Translations under genes and position numbers: made by a program
Notes under the pieces: model-generated
Database searches by the model: none
What the model saw: the letters and a program-made list of their open reading frames with translations, nothing else
Told to the model about the DNA's origin: nothing
Assembly (NCBI RefSeq): GCF_037450285.1
Contig: NZ_JAQISN010000001.1
Location: 1,550,001-1,614,000 of the forward strand
DNA: 64,000 nucleotides
DNA from: Erwinia sp. SLM-02
GTDB lineage: Bacteria; Pseudomonadota; Gammaproteobacteria; Enterobacterales; Enterobacteriaceae
Direction: 5' to 3'
In this document: positions 8,401-15,511 of the stretch, one piece after another
Layout: each line of letters starts with the position of its first letter
How positions within the stretch are numbered: position 1 is the stretch's first letter

Positions 8401-9032
8401 GTGCCTACCTGTGCGTTTACGGCATGGAAGGGCCGGGAGGCTATCAGTTCGTTGGCCGCACCCTGCAGATGTGGAACCGCTATCGCAGCGTGGCGGACTT
8501 TAACGGCAAGCCCTGGCTGCTGCGCTTCTTCGACCGTATTCGCTTCTTTCCGGTCAGCGCCGACGAGCTGGCAACCATCCGCCGCGACTTCCCGCTGGGG
8601 CGCTATCCGCTAAGAATTGAACAGAGCGAGCTGGCGCTGGCCGACTATCAGGATTTTCTGACACAGGAGAGCCAGAGTATTACGGCGTTCCGCGACCATC
8701 AGCAGTCAGCCTTTGACGCCGAACGCCAGCGCTGGATAGCCTCTGGCCAGGCGCACTTTGACAGCCAGGAAGAAGCGGCGGTTGAGGACGAATATCAACC
8801 GCTGGCGGTGGGGCATTACGCGGTGGATAGCAGCATTGCCGGTAATCTGTGGCAGGTCAGCGTGAATGTGGGTGACAGCGTCACTAAAGGCCAGGCGCTG
8901 GTGATCCTGGAGTCGATGAAAATGGAGATCCCGCTGCTGGCCCCCTGCAACGGCATCGTGCGCGAGGTGCGTGCCGTACCCGGCTCCGCCGTCAGGGCCG
9001 GGCAGTGCGTGGTGGTCATCGAGCAGGACTGA
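5433..9032 (+). CDS. Guanidine carboxylase (urea carboxylase family, biotin-dependent)
   Basis: Carboxylates guanidine to carboxyguanidine with ATP and bicarbonate; older annotation would be urea carboxylase. The 1199 residues are: a biotin carboxylase domain (1 to about 450; HPGYGFLSEN 79-88, ATP-grasp loop STAGGGGIGM 158-167); a carboxyltransferase region made of KipA/AHS2-like (about 470-770) and KipI/AHS1-like (about 800-1060) halves, the latter with GLGDVYLGAP, LDPRHRLVTTKYNP and GMEGPGGYQFVGRT; and a C-terminal biotinyl domain with ESMKM, biotinylated Lys about 1163. There is no fused allophanate hydrolase domain, unlike yeast urea amidolyase. Guanidine rather than urea is inferred from the ykkC riboswitch and the two deiminase subunits; I could not identify the substrate-discriminating carboxyltransferase residue. 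Confidence 0.9.
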   Translation: MFKKVLIANRATLACRILRTLRAMNVSGVSVFSEADAGSLHISQADEAISLGDGPAAQTYLAVDKIIAAARESGAQAIHPGYGFLSENAAFAEACEAAGISFIGPTAEQLRLFGLKHTARDLARRQGVPLLEGSDLLDSVEDALTTAETVGYPVMLKSTAGGGGIGMRVCRDAGELADAFATVKRLGENNFSDGGVFIEKYITRARHLEVQVFGDGAGEVIALGVRDCSIQRRNQKVIEETPAPNLPEGMAEALCGAAIKLAKAVSYRSAGTVEFVYDSEGQQFYFLEVNTRLQVEHGVTEQVWGVDLVRWMIALAAGELPPLAELAAELQPQGHSIQARLYAEDPARQFQPSPGLLTEVRFPEADGRRLRIDSWVEAGCEIPPFFDPLLAKVITWAESREEATAALSNALGDTRLYGVETNRQYLQQILAARPFASGQPWTRCLEQLVYQAETVEVLQPGTQTTVQDYPGRQGYWAVGVPPSGPMDDRALRLGNRLLDNAASEAALEITLSGPTLRFNTGAVIAITGADIAIELDDVPQPMNTVLAVAAGSVLRLGGIASAGARSYLCLRGGIAVPEYLGSKSTFTLGQFGGHAGRALRTGDVLHLAAGNGGPVGASLPAALCPPLPEVRTLRVIYGPHGAPEYFTADWIGVFFATEWQVHFNSSRTGVRLIGPKPEWVRESGGEAGLHPSNIHDNPYAVGAVDFTGDMPVILGPDGPSLGGFVCPVTVIEADLWQLGQLKAGDRLRFVPVDVATARRLVAVRQSEVATLQPQVSRWEAASVSSPVVLDRGHDDRRLVARLSGDTHLLLEIGAAELDLVLRFRAHALMQALEALEHPAMIDLTPGIRSLQIHYRPEDLPLEALLALIAPLWDAVCQQQDLRVPSREVWLPLSWDDPACQQAIDKYMTTVRRDAPWCPSNLEFIRRINDLPDIDAVFRTVFEASYLVMGLGDVYLGAPVATPLDPRHRLVTTKYNPARTWTAENSVGIGGAYLCVYGMEGPGGYQFVGRTLQMWNRYRSVADFNGKPWLLRFFDRIRFFPVSADELATIRRDFPLGRYPLRIEQSELALADYQDFLTQESQSITAFRDHQQSAFDAERQRWIASGQAHFDSQEEAAVEDEYQPLAVGHYAVDSSIAGNLWQVSVNVGDSVTKGQALVILESMKMEIPLLAPCNGIVREVRAVPGSAVRAGQCVVVIEQD

Positions 9033-9194
9033 TCGCGCAGACATTCTTGTACAGGTGCCGTTCTGCCTGGCGCGGGTATTCACCCAGGGGCAGCGACCCT
9101 GTCCCGTTCTGTCCGTTTGTTGTCCGAAAACGGTATTTCGCCGACGGCAAACGGACGGTATGCTGAGTAAAAAAAGACGACGAGGATGGGGTAA

Positions 9195-9425
9195 ATGCTG
9201 GAACTACGACCGGGATGTGAATACTGCGATATCAATCTGCCGCCGGAGTCGCTGGACGCGGTAATCTGTTCGTTTGAGTGCACCTTCTGCCGCGACTGCG
9301 CGGAAAAGCATTTACAGGGGAAATGCCCGAACTGCGGCGGCGAGCTGGTGCGCCGGCCGATCCGCCCGGCGATCAAGCTGGAGAAGTTCCCGGCTTCGAC
9401 GGTGAGGGTGCTGAGGGACGCCTGA
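9195..9425 (+). CDS. DUF1272 family small zinc-ribbon-like protein
   Basis: A 76-residue protein with pairs of cysteines laid out as metal ligands: CEYC near the N-terminus, CTFCRDC in the middle and CPNC after it, as in the DUF1272 family. Function is unknown. It is 160 bases after the carboxylase and has its own intergenic space, so it is probably not part of the guanidine pathway. A strong terminator follows it. Confidence 0.85.
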   Translation: MLELRPGCEYCDINLPPESLDAVICSFECTFCRDCAEKHLQGKCPNCGGELVRRPIRPAIKLEKFPASTVRVLRDA

Positions 9426-9445
9426 CGCGCAACGTAAAAATAAAC

Positions 9446-9472
9446 GCCCGGAAAATTCCCGGGCATTTTTTT
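9446..9472 (+). terminator. Intrinsic terminator, probably bidirectional
   Basis: GCCCGG (9446-9451), a 7-base loop, CCGGGC (9459-9464) and then ATTTTTTT. It ends the DUF1272 gene and lies just beyond the convergent LysR gene, whose stop is at 9485. Confidence 0.85.
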
Positions 9473-9484
9473 GCTTAATATCTT

Positions 9485-10396
9485 TTATTTCTGGTCAGAG
9501 GGCGTCATGAACTCAATGAATTTTCTTGTTTTCAGGGGGATATAACGTGCATAGGGATAAATCAGGATGAACGGACGTGTTGTTCCGGCATATTCTTGCA
9601 GTACTTCTACCAGTTCCCCTCGTTGTAACTCTTGCTCGACAGTGAATCGATATACCTGCATAAGTCCGGCACCGTTTTTGACTAATGTCAGGGTGGCAAG
9701 AAAATCCTGCTGACACAGTAAACGCCCTGACGTTTCCACTTTTACAGTGTCCCCCTGTGTACGAAATGTCCACGGTATTCTTCTGCCACTACTGGGTAAG
9801 GAATACTGAATACATTCATGCTCCATTAGTTCGGAAAGATCGCGGGGTGCAGAATGCTGTTGCAGGTATGAGACTGAAGCCACAATGATGAGTTCAGCAT
9901 CCTCAAGGCGACGGGCAATTAATCCGGAATCCTGTAACTCACTGCCTCTGATCGCAACATCATAGTTATCCTCTGCGAAATTAATATTCTGATTGCTGAC
10001 CTCCAGATTGATTTTCAACTGGGGATAGAGGGAACAGAACTCATTCAGCCGTGGGAGCAAGCGGTAATGCGCATAGAGAGTCGGGACGCTAATACTGAGT
10101 ACCCCGACCGGAACCTGATGTTCTCCTGAAATTCTGTTTTCGGCTTCAATGAGCTGATTCAACGCATTTCGACAGTCCAGGTAATAACGTTGCCCCGTCT
10201 CGGTTGTTCTCATACTGCGTGTCGTTCTGATGAACAATCGGGTTTGTAATCTCTTTTCGAGTCTGGCAACAGAACGGCTGACTGCTGCCGGAGTGACTCC
10301 TGCTGCGTTAGCAGCAGACGTAAAACTACCGGTTTCTACGGTAAGACAGAATAATTCGATGCTACCCGTTTGCATGTCATCAAAATAGCGCTGCAT
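9485..10396 (-). CDS. LysR-family transcriptional regulator
   Basis: A 303-residue LysR regulator: N-terminal winged HTH (about residues 10-70; FTSAANAAGVTPAAVSRSVARLEKRL) and a periplasmic-binding-fold effector domain. M8 (MQTGSIELF) is an equally likely start. It belongs to the CrgA-like subgroup and is divergent from the tautomerase and quinone oxidoreductase genes, which it probably controls through the 10397-10575 intergenic region. The gene and its neighbours are AT-richer than the flanking DNA, suggesting acquisition as a unit. Confidence 0.88.
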   Translation of the reverse strand: MQRYFDDMQTGSIELFCLTVETGSFTSAANAAGVTPAAVSRSVARLEKRLQTRLFIRTTRSMRTTETGQRYYLDCRNALNQLIEAENRISGEHQVPVGVLSISVPTLYAHYRLLPRLNEFCSLYPQLKINLEVSNQNINFAEDNYDVAIRGSELQDSGLIARRLEDAELIIVASVSYLQQHSAPRDLSELMEHECIQYSLPSSGRRIPWTFRTQGDTVKVETSGRLLCQQDFLATLTLVKNGAGLMQVYRFTVEQELQRGELVEVLQEYAGTTRPFILIYPYARYIPLKTRKFIEFMTPSDQK

Positions 10397-10575
10397 AACA
10401 ACCTGATAGATTAGTTACATGATGTATAAACTGTAATGACACCCCCTCTATTTTTCAACCTTCAGGAATGAGTTATCTTCGTTTGCAACATGAAATGCAC
10501 AAACCCAGGTTCTGGAGCCCGACCAGACATTATGGGATTGTGATTTCATGACCACCTGAGGGAGACGAAAATAAA

Positions 10576-10773
10576 ATGCCATATATCAATATTAAAGTGA
10601 CGGATGAAGGTGTTACTGCCGAACAAAAAAAACGGTTGATTGAAGGAGCTACAAATCTGCTTAATCAGGTTCTCGACAAACCTAAATCGACGATATTTGT
10701 CGTCATCGATGAAATCATGACGGATAACTGGGGGGTCGGTGGAGAGACCGTTACAGCACTCCGTAAAAAATAA
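10576..10773 (+). CDS. 4-Oxalocrotonate tautomerase family protein
   Basis: A 65-residue member of the tautomerase superfamily; Met1 is followed by Pro2 (MPYINIKVTDEG), which becomes the N-terminal catalytic proline after Met removal. Length is that of the 4-OT subunit (about 62 residues), which works as a hexamer. A GGGAG ribosome-binding site precedes the ATG. The natural substrate is unknown; the neighbouring quinone oxidoreductase suggests joint action on an enone or carbonyl compound. Confidence 0.85.
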   Translation: MPYINIKVTDEGVTAEQKKRLIEGATNLLNQVLDKPKSTIFVVIDEIMTDNWGVGGETVTALRKK

Positions 10774-10886
10774 ACAAGCGCTAAAATAGCACTCAATATT
10801 ATATATTAATTGATATTTGCATCGTATATTTAGCCCACATCATTGTTGAAAATTGTAATCTATCACTATGGACTGGAGATGTTAAA

Positions 10887-11912
10887 ATGAAAGCTGCTGT
10901 TATTCATAAGTTTGGTGGACCTGAAGAAATAAAATATGAAGAAATCCAGATGCCACAGCCTGGCCGCGGTGAAGTTCTGATTAAAACACTCGCAGTTGGT
11001 ACCAACCGACTTGATCATTATGTTCGTTTAGGTCAAATTTCGCCTGAATTAAAATTCCCCCATATATTGGGTTCTGATGCCGTCGGTCAGGTTATAAAAC
11101 TGGGGGAGGGTGTATCTGGATTTAATATCGGCGATCGTGTTATCTCTATGCCGGGTTATCCGTTGGACCCATCGGAATCAAGTGTTCGTCCGGTTACAGT
11201 AGCCAGTAGCTACGCTATTCCGGGTGTTCATATTCAGGGAACGTACTCTGAATATATTGTTGTGCCTGCGCAGTGGTTACTCATTGATAATACAGGTTTA
11301 CCTGTTGAACAAATTGCCGCACTTCCAGTGCCGCTACTCATCGCGATTCGTTCTGTTGAAATTGTTGGTGAAGTTAAGGCGGGAGAGACTGTCCTGGTAC
11401 ATGCAGGGGCATCAAGTACGGGAATGATGAGTATTCAGGTTTCAAAAGCACTGGGTGCTCGCGTAGTAACGACAGTACAAAGTCCAGGTTCAGCTAAGAT
11501 AGCGAAAGACAGTGGTGCCGATTTTATTATTAACACCTCTGAACAGGATTTTGTTTCAGCTATCAATGAATGGACAGGAGGTAAAGGCGTTGACGTTGCT
11601 ATTGACAACTTAGGCGGCGATACCCTTCAAAAAACAATTAATGTAGTGCGCCCGCAGGGTATTATAGTCTCAATGGGTTTTATGGCAGGCACACAGGCGA
11701 CAATAGATATTCGTAACTTCTTCTTTTCTCAAAAACAGCTGCGAGGCACACTGGTTGGCGATATTGAAGACTTTTCAAGATGGCTTCCGGCTATTAAGAA
11801 AGGTTTAATCAAGCCACTGGTTGACAGTACGATGCCGTTGTCCCTGGCCGCTCAGGCTCACGAGCGAATTGCAAACAACCAGACACGAGGATCAATTATA
11901 CTTATCCCTTGA
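10887..11912 (+). CDS. Zinc-less medium-chain dehydrogenase, NADPH:quinone oxidoreductase type
   Basis: A 341-residue MDR-superfamily enzyme. The GroES-like N-terminal domain lacks the catalytic and structural zinc cysteines, as in quinone oxidoreductases and enone reductases. The nucleotide-binding fold begins with VLVHAGASSTGMMSIQVSKALGA (about residues 169-191), and GVDVAIDNLGG follows. It is 113 bases after the tautomerase gene in the same AT-rich block. Reduction of quinones or alpha,beta-unsaturated carbonyls is the likely activity; the substrate cannot be named. Confidence 0.85.
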   Translation: MKAAVIHKFGGPEEIKYEEIQMPQPGRGEVLIKTLAVGTNRLDHYVRLGQISPELKFPHILGSDAVGQVIKLGEGVSGFNIGDRVISMPGYPLDPSESSVRPVTVASSYAIPGVHIQGTYSEYIVVPAQWLLIDNTGLPVEQIAALPVPLLIAIRSVEIVGEVKAGETVLVHAGASSTGMMSIQVSKALGARVVTTVQSPGSAKIAKDSGADFIINTSEQDFVSAINEWTGGKGVDVAIDNLGGDTLQKTINVVRPQGIIVSMGFMAGTQATIDIRNFFFSQKQLRGTLVGDIEDFSRWLPAIKKGLIKPLVDSTMPLSLAAQAHERIANNQTRGSIILIP

Positions 11913-11934
11913 TAGCATTATTTCCCTGCCATAA

Positions 11935-11963
11935 AGCAACCTGCTTCCATAACAGCAGGTTGC
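11935..11963. terminator. Hairpin between convergent genes, probable bidirectional terminator
   Basis: AGCAACCTGC (11935-11944) and GCAGGTTGCT (11954-11963) form a perfect 10-bp stem. On the minus strand it is followed by TTTATGG and on the plus strand by TGCC, so it probably serves the minus-strand YjbR gene at least as well as the oxidoreductase gene. Confidence 0.6.
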
Positions 11964-11991
11964 TTGCCAAAACAATGTTATTCCTGCCATA

Positions 11992-12369
11992 TCAACCAAT
12001 GTTATCCGTTTCCCAAACGGAGCGTTTATATTTCGGCACGCCCTTGAGTACCAGCCGCCAGGAATCATTCACCAACTGTTCAACCAGCCCGGCGCTGATC
12101 TTCTCTCCCGGATGCACCGAAATCCAGTGGCGTTTATTCATATGATAGCCGGGGTGGATCGAGTCATAGATCGCCCGGTGCAGCTCACCCTGTTCCTGCT
12201 GGCACTTCAGGGTGATAATTTTTTCCCCGCGCAGCTCGGTCAGCAGCAAAAACACTTTATCCGCCACCTTAAACACCTGATGCTCCGGGCCAAAGGGGTA
12301 GCTGCATTCGGAGCCGGAAAGCAGTTCGGCGGCGGCGATCGCCGCCGCATGGATCTGGCCGCCGTCCAT
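11992..12369 (-). CDS. MmcQ/YjbR family protein
   Basis: A 125-residue protein of the YjbR/MmcQ family, a CyaY-like fold with proposed DNA binding. Family marks are YPFGPEHQVFKVADKVFLLL, the central TLKC segment and the HMNKRHWISV segment, with SWRLVLKGVPK near the end. It is separated by two bases from the upstream thioredoxin-like gene, so the two are co-transcribed. Cellular role is unknown. Confidence 0.85.
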   Translation of the reverse strand: MDGGQIHAAAIAAAELLSGSECSYPFGPEHQVFKVADKVFLLLTELRGEKIITLKCQQEQGELHRAIYDSIHPGYHMNKRHWISVHPGEKISAGLVEQLVNDSWRLVLKGVPKYKRSVWETDNIG

Positions 12370-12371
12370 GA

Positions 12372-12878
12372 TTAAGACTGCCCGTGCTGAATAACCGCCA
12401 CGATATCCGCCACCGTATCCGCCAGGCGCTCGCCCTGCTTATAAGACATTAGCGTCTGTTCATCACCGTTGAGCACCGACTGCGGGCGTTCAATAAAGGT
12501 GCCGATCGGCTTCAAACCGGCATCAAGGATCGCCGCAAACGGGATCTTGACCTTTTCCACGCCAAACTGCTGCTGGAACAGCGCAGTCGCCTGGTCGCGG
12601 GTAATGATGCGCATCTTCATATCCGGTGCCAGACGGCACAATGCCTGGAAAGCCGGCACGTTGCGCAGGCAGTCCGGGCACCACATTTCTGCCGCCACCA
12701 GCAGCGTGTAGCTGCCGTTCAGGCGTTCTATGTCGGCTTTCAGTTCCGCCGTCAGAAAACCGGCGCGTTCGGTTTTCGCCTGCTCGCGCAGCAGATGCTG
12801 GATCTGCTCATCATTGCCCTGGCTGATAAACTGCGGATAGTCGACGCCCGAATCGATCAGTGTGTTGAAATCTGTCAC
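12372..12878 (-). CDS. Thioredoxin-family protein
   Basis: A 168-residue thioredoxin-fold protein with the active-site motif WCPDC (in AAEMWCPDCLRN, about residues 64-75) and a following conserved helix, ending in a cis-Pro region (PIGTFIERP). There is no signal peptide, so it should be cytoplasmic. An N-terminal extension of about 50 residues separates it from classical thioredoxin. It starts a two-gene unit with the YjbR-like gene. Confidence 0.85.
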   Translation of the reverse strand: MTDFNTLIDSGVDYPQFISQGNDEQIQHLLREQAKTERAGFLTAELKADIERLNGSYTLLVAAEMWCPDCLRNVPAFQALCRLAPDMKMRIITRDQATALFQQQFGVEKVKIPFAAILDAGLKPIGTFIERPQSVLNGDEQTLMSYKQGERLADTVADIVAVIQHGQS

Positions 12879-12916
12879 CTGCTGCTCCCAAAGGTTAAGA
12901 ATGATGCGTTATTAGC

Positions 12917-12948
12917 CTGCGCGGTGCTGACGTTACCGCACCGCGCAG
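12917..12948 (-). terminator. Strong hairpin after the ketopantoate-reductase-like gene
   Basis: CTGCGCGGTGC (12917-12927) and GCACCGCGCAG (12938-12948) make a perfect 11-bp stem with a 10-base loop, immediately downstream of the minus-strand gene that ends at 12953. There is no U-tract, so termination may be weak. Confidence 0.5.
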
Positions 12949-12952
12949 AGTG

Positions 12953-13888
12953 TCACTGCGTTGACGATGATGTCTGACGCTGTAGCTGGTAAACCTGCAG
13001 GTTGACCCACACCGCATTCAGCAGCGGAATGGCCAGCCGGTGGCGCTCCGCGCGCTCAACCAGATCGCCAATAATCTGTTCCGCCTCAATATCATAGCCC
13101 TGCATCAGATCGCGGTACATCGAGGATGTCAGCGGGGTTTCCGGATTGCTGAGCCAGGTTAAAATGCCGTCGGCCTGCGCCTGTCGGTGCGGGTAACCTT
13201 CGGCAACCAGCGTAGAAAGCACCTCCTGAAACAGGCCGCTTAACATCGCCTGACCGCCGCCAGAGGCGATCACCTGGCGGGTATCGCCGCGCGCCAGGCA
13301 GGTTACCGCACCCAGCGTACTCAGCAGCAGCCATTTTTCCCACAGCTCGCAGGCAATATCCTCGCTGAGGAAGGCGTCGAAGCCGCAGCGGCGCAGGGTA
13401 GCGTCAAGCCGCTGTAGCGCCTCGCCGTTATCACCGTTCAGCGCGCCGTAGTAGAGCTGGTGCAGCGGGGAGAGCTGGACAATTTCGCCCTCAGGCCCGA
13501 GCGTGGCGTGGATTTTACACAGCCCGCCGATAACGTGACGGTCGCCAAAGCGCTGGCGAAGTAAATCGATATGCCGCATGCCGTTGAGAATGGGCAGGAT
13601 CAGCGTATCCGGACCGACGGCCGGCGCAATATCCTCCATCGCCTGGTTCAGCCCAAAGCCCTTCACCGTCAGCACGATAAGATCGTAAGGGGTTTTGATG
13701 TCCCGGGCGAGAAGGGTGACGGGCCAGAGCGTGTTCCGCCCCTGCGGGGTTTCAAGGATCAATCCGTCTTTTTCTAACTGCTGCCGGCGGCGCTCACGCA
13801 GCAGGAAGGTTACATCGCGCCCGGCCTGCGCCAGTCGTGCACCAAAGTAGCCGCCGGTCGCACCGGCCCCGACAATCAAAATACGCAT
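12953..13888 (-). CDS. Ketopantoate reductase (PanE/ApbA) family oxidoreductase
   Basis: A 311-residue NAD(P)-dependent 2-dehydropantoate 2-reductase family protein. The Rossmann motif GAGATGGYFGARLA begins at residue 7, and the conserved LTVKGFG (ketopantoate-binding Lys) and ILNGM segments are present, followed by a helical C-terminal domain. Enterobacteria carry a separate panE, so this may be a paralogue with another 2-oxoacid substrate. It stands alone, with hairpins on both sides. Confidence 0.85.
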   Translation of the reverse strand: MRILIVGAGATGGYFGARLAQAGRDVTFLLRERRRQQLEKDGLILETPQGRNTLWPVTLLARDIKTPYDLIVLTVKGFGLNQAMEDIAPAVGPDTLILPILNGMRHIDLLRQRFGDRHVIGGLCKIHATLGPEGEIVQLSPLHQLYYGALNGDNGEALQRLDATLRRCGFDAFLSEDIACELWEKWLLLSTLGAVTCLARGDTRQVIASGGGQAMLSGLFQEVLSTLVAEGYPHRQAQADGILTWLSNPETPLTSSMYRDLMQGYDIEAEQIIGDLVERAERHRLAIPLLNAVWVNLQVYQLQRQTSSSTQ

Positions 13889-13973
13889 AGCTCACTCCAT
13901 CGTTGCGAACCAGAATGGTCAGACTCCGTGAACCGGTATGCTATCAATCTCCCGGCGCGATGGGCAACAAAAA

Positions 13974-13999
13974 AGCCGGTGACATTGCTGTCACCGGCT
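13974..13999 (-). terminator. Intrinsic terminator of the dat-ddc operon
   Basis: On the minus strand AGCCGGTGACA, a 4-base loop, and TGTCACCGGCT form a perfect 11-bp stem followed by TTTTTTG. It lies 28 bases past the ddc stop. Confidence 0.9.
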
Positions 14000-14027
14000 T
14001 TCAGTTAAGTCCCTGAGGGGGGAGAAA

Positions 14028-15506
14028 TTACGCCGCGATCTGCTCGGCGGTTTTTTCTACCAGCGCCAGCAGCACTTTGATGTCTTCCAGCGTGACCGTC
14101 GGGTTCAGCAGCGTCAGCTTCAAGCAGGTTACGCCATCTGCTTCGGTTACGCCGACGTTGGCGCGGCCAGATTCCAGCAGCACATCACCGATTTTCTGGT
14201 TGAACAGCGCCAAAGCCGTATCGCCCGCGTCGGAAAGCTGCTGCGTGCGGTAGCGGAACAGCACGCTGGCCAGCTGCGGCTGCATCACCAGCTCCAGCGC
14301 CGGCTGCTCGCTGACGTACTGAGCCACTTCCTGCGCCAGCGTCACGCCGTGATCGATGATCTCCGCATACTGTTTCTGGCCCAGCGCTTCCAGACCCATC
14401 CACAGCTTCAGTGCATCAAAGCGGCGGGTGGTCTGCAGCGATTTAGACACCAGGTTCGGTACGCCCTGAGCTTCATCGAACTCGGAGTTCAGGTAGGCCG
14501 CCTGATAGCGCATCAGCTCGTAATGACGCGCTTCCTTCAGCAGGAACGCGCCGCAGCTGATGGTCTGGAAGAACTGCTTGTGGAAGTCCAGGGTAATGGA
14601 ATCCACCAGCTCCAGGCCGTCCAGGTAGTCGCGATACTTCTCGGACAGCAGCAGCGCGCCGCCCCATGCCGCATCAACGTGAACCCAAATCTGCCGCTCG
14701 GCGGCCAGCTCGGCAATCGCCCGCAGCGGGTCGATAGCGCCCGCGTCGGTGGTGCCGGCCGTTGCCACGATAGCCAGAATCTGCTCGCCGTTAGCATCCG
14801 CCTGCGCCAGTTTCTCCTGTAGATCGTTAAGATCCATACGCGAGAAGCGGTCGGTTTTAACCAGCGTCACCGACTGATAGCCCAGACCCAGCAGCGCCAT
14901 GTTCTTCTGTACGGAGAAGTGCGCATGCTCGGAGCAGAGAACACGGATTTTCTTCAGGTTGCCGACCAGGCCATCCTGCTGAACGGAGTGCCCCTGACGG
15001 GCAAAGAAGGCATCACGTGCCAGCATCAGGCCCATCAGATTGCTCTGGGTGCCGCCGCTGGTGAATACCCCGGCATCGCCGGGCTGATAGCCAACCTGGG
15101 TGCGCAGCCATTCAATCAGCTTCATCTCAATGATGGTCGCTGACGGGCTTTGATCCCATGAGTCCATGCTCTGGTTGGTGGCGTTAATCAGCACTTCCGC
15201 CGCCTGGCTGACCACCAGGCTAGGGCAGTGCAGGTGCGCCACGCACTGCGGATGATGGACCGCAAGGCTGTCTTTCAGGAAGTATTCAACCGCACGCTCA
15301 ATCGCGGCCTGATTACCCAGCCCCTGCGGATTGAAATCAAGCGTAATACGCTCGCGCAGTTCGGCAACGGTTTTACCCTGATACATCTCGGGCTGCTGCA
15401 GCCACTGGGCTACCGCTTCGCTACTCTGGGCAATCGCCTGACGATAGGCTTCAGTGCTTTGCGCTGAACCTGCCAGAATCGGGTTTAACCTGGACATCGA
15501 ATTCAC
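14028..15506 (-). CDS. ddc: L-2,4-diaminobutyrate decarboxylase
   Basis: A PLP-dependent group II decarboxylase, 492 residues, that converts L-2,4-diaminobutyrate to 1,3-diaminopropane in the cytoplasm. PLP-site features seen are TSGGTQSNLMG (about 149-159), HVDAAWGGALLL (276-287) and the Schiff-base lysine in DFHKQFF (Lys about 310). Length equals that of the Acinetobacter and enterobacterial enzymes. It lies five bases after the aminotransferase gene that makes its substrate, and a strong terminator follows. Glutamate- or tyrosine-type decarboxylases are related, but the neighbour makes the diaminobutyrate assignment firm. Confidence 0.93.
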   Translation of the reverse strand: MNSMSRLNPILAGSAQSTEAYRQAIAQSSEAVAQWLQQPEMYQGKTVAELRERITLDFNPQGLGNQAAIERAVEYFLKDSLAVHHPQCVAHLHCPSLVVSQAAEVLINATNQSMDSWDQSPSATIIEMKLIEWLRTQVGYQPGDAGVFTSGGTQSNLMGLMLARDAFFARQGHSVQQDGLVGNLKKIRVLCSEHAHFSVQKNMALLGLGYQSVTLVKTDRFSRMDLNDLQEKLAQADANGEQILAIVATAGTTDAGAIDPLRAIAELAAERQIWVHVDAAWGGALLLSEKYRDYLDGLELVDSITLDFHKQFFQTISCGAFLLKEARHYELMRYQAAYLNSEFDEAQGVPNLVSKSLQTTRRFDALKLWMGLEALGQKQYAEIIDHGVTLAQEVAQYVSEQPALELVMQPQLASVLFRYRTQQLSDAGDTALALFNQKIGDVLLESGRANVGVTEADGVTCLKLTLLNPTVTLEDIKVLLALVEKTAEQIAA

Positions 15507-15511
15507 TCCAC

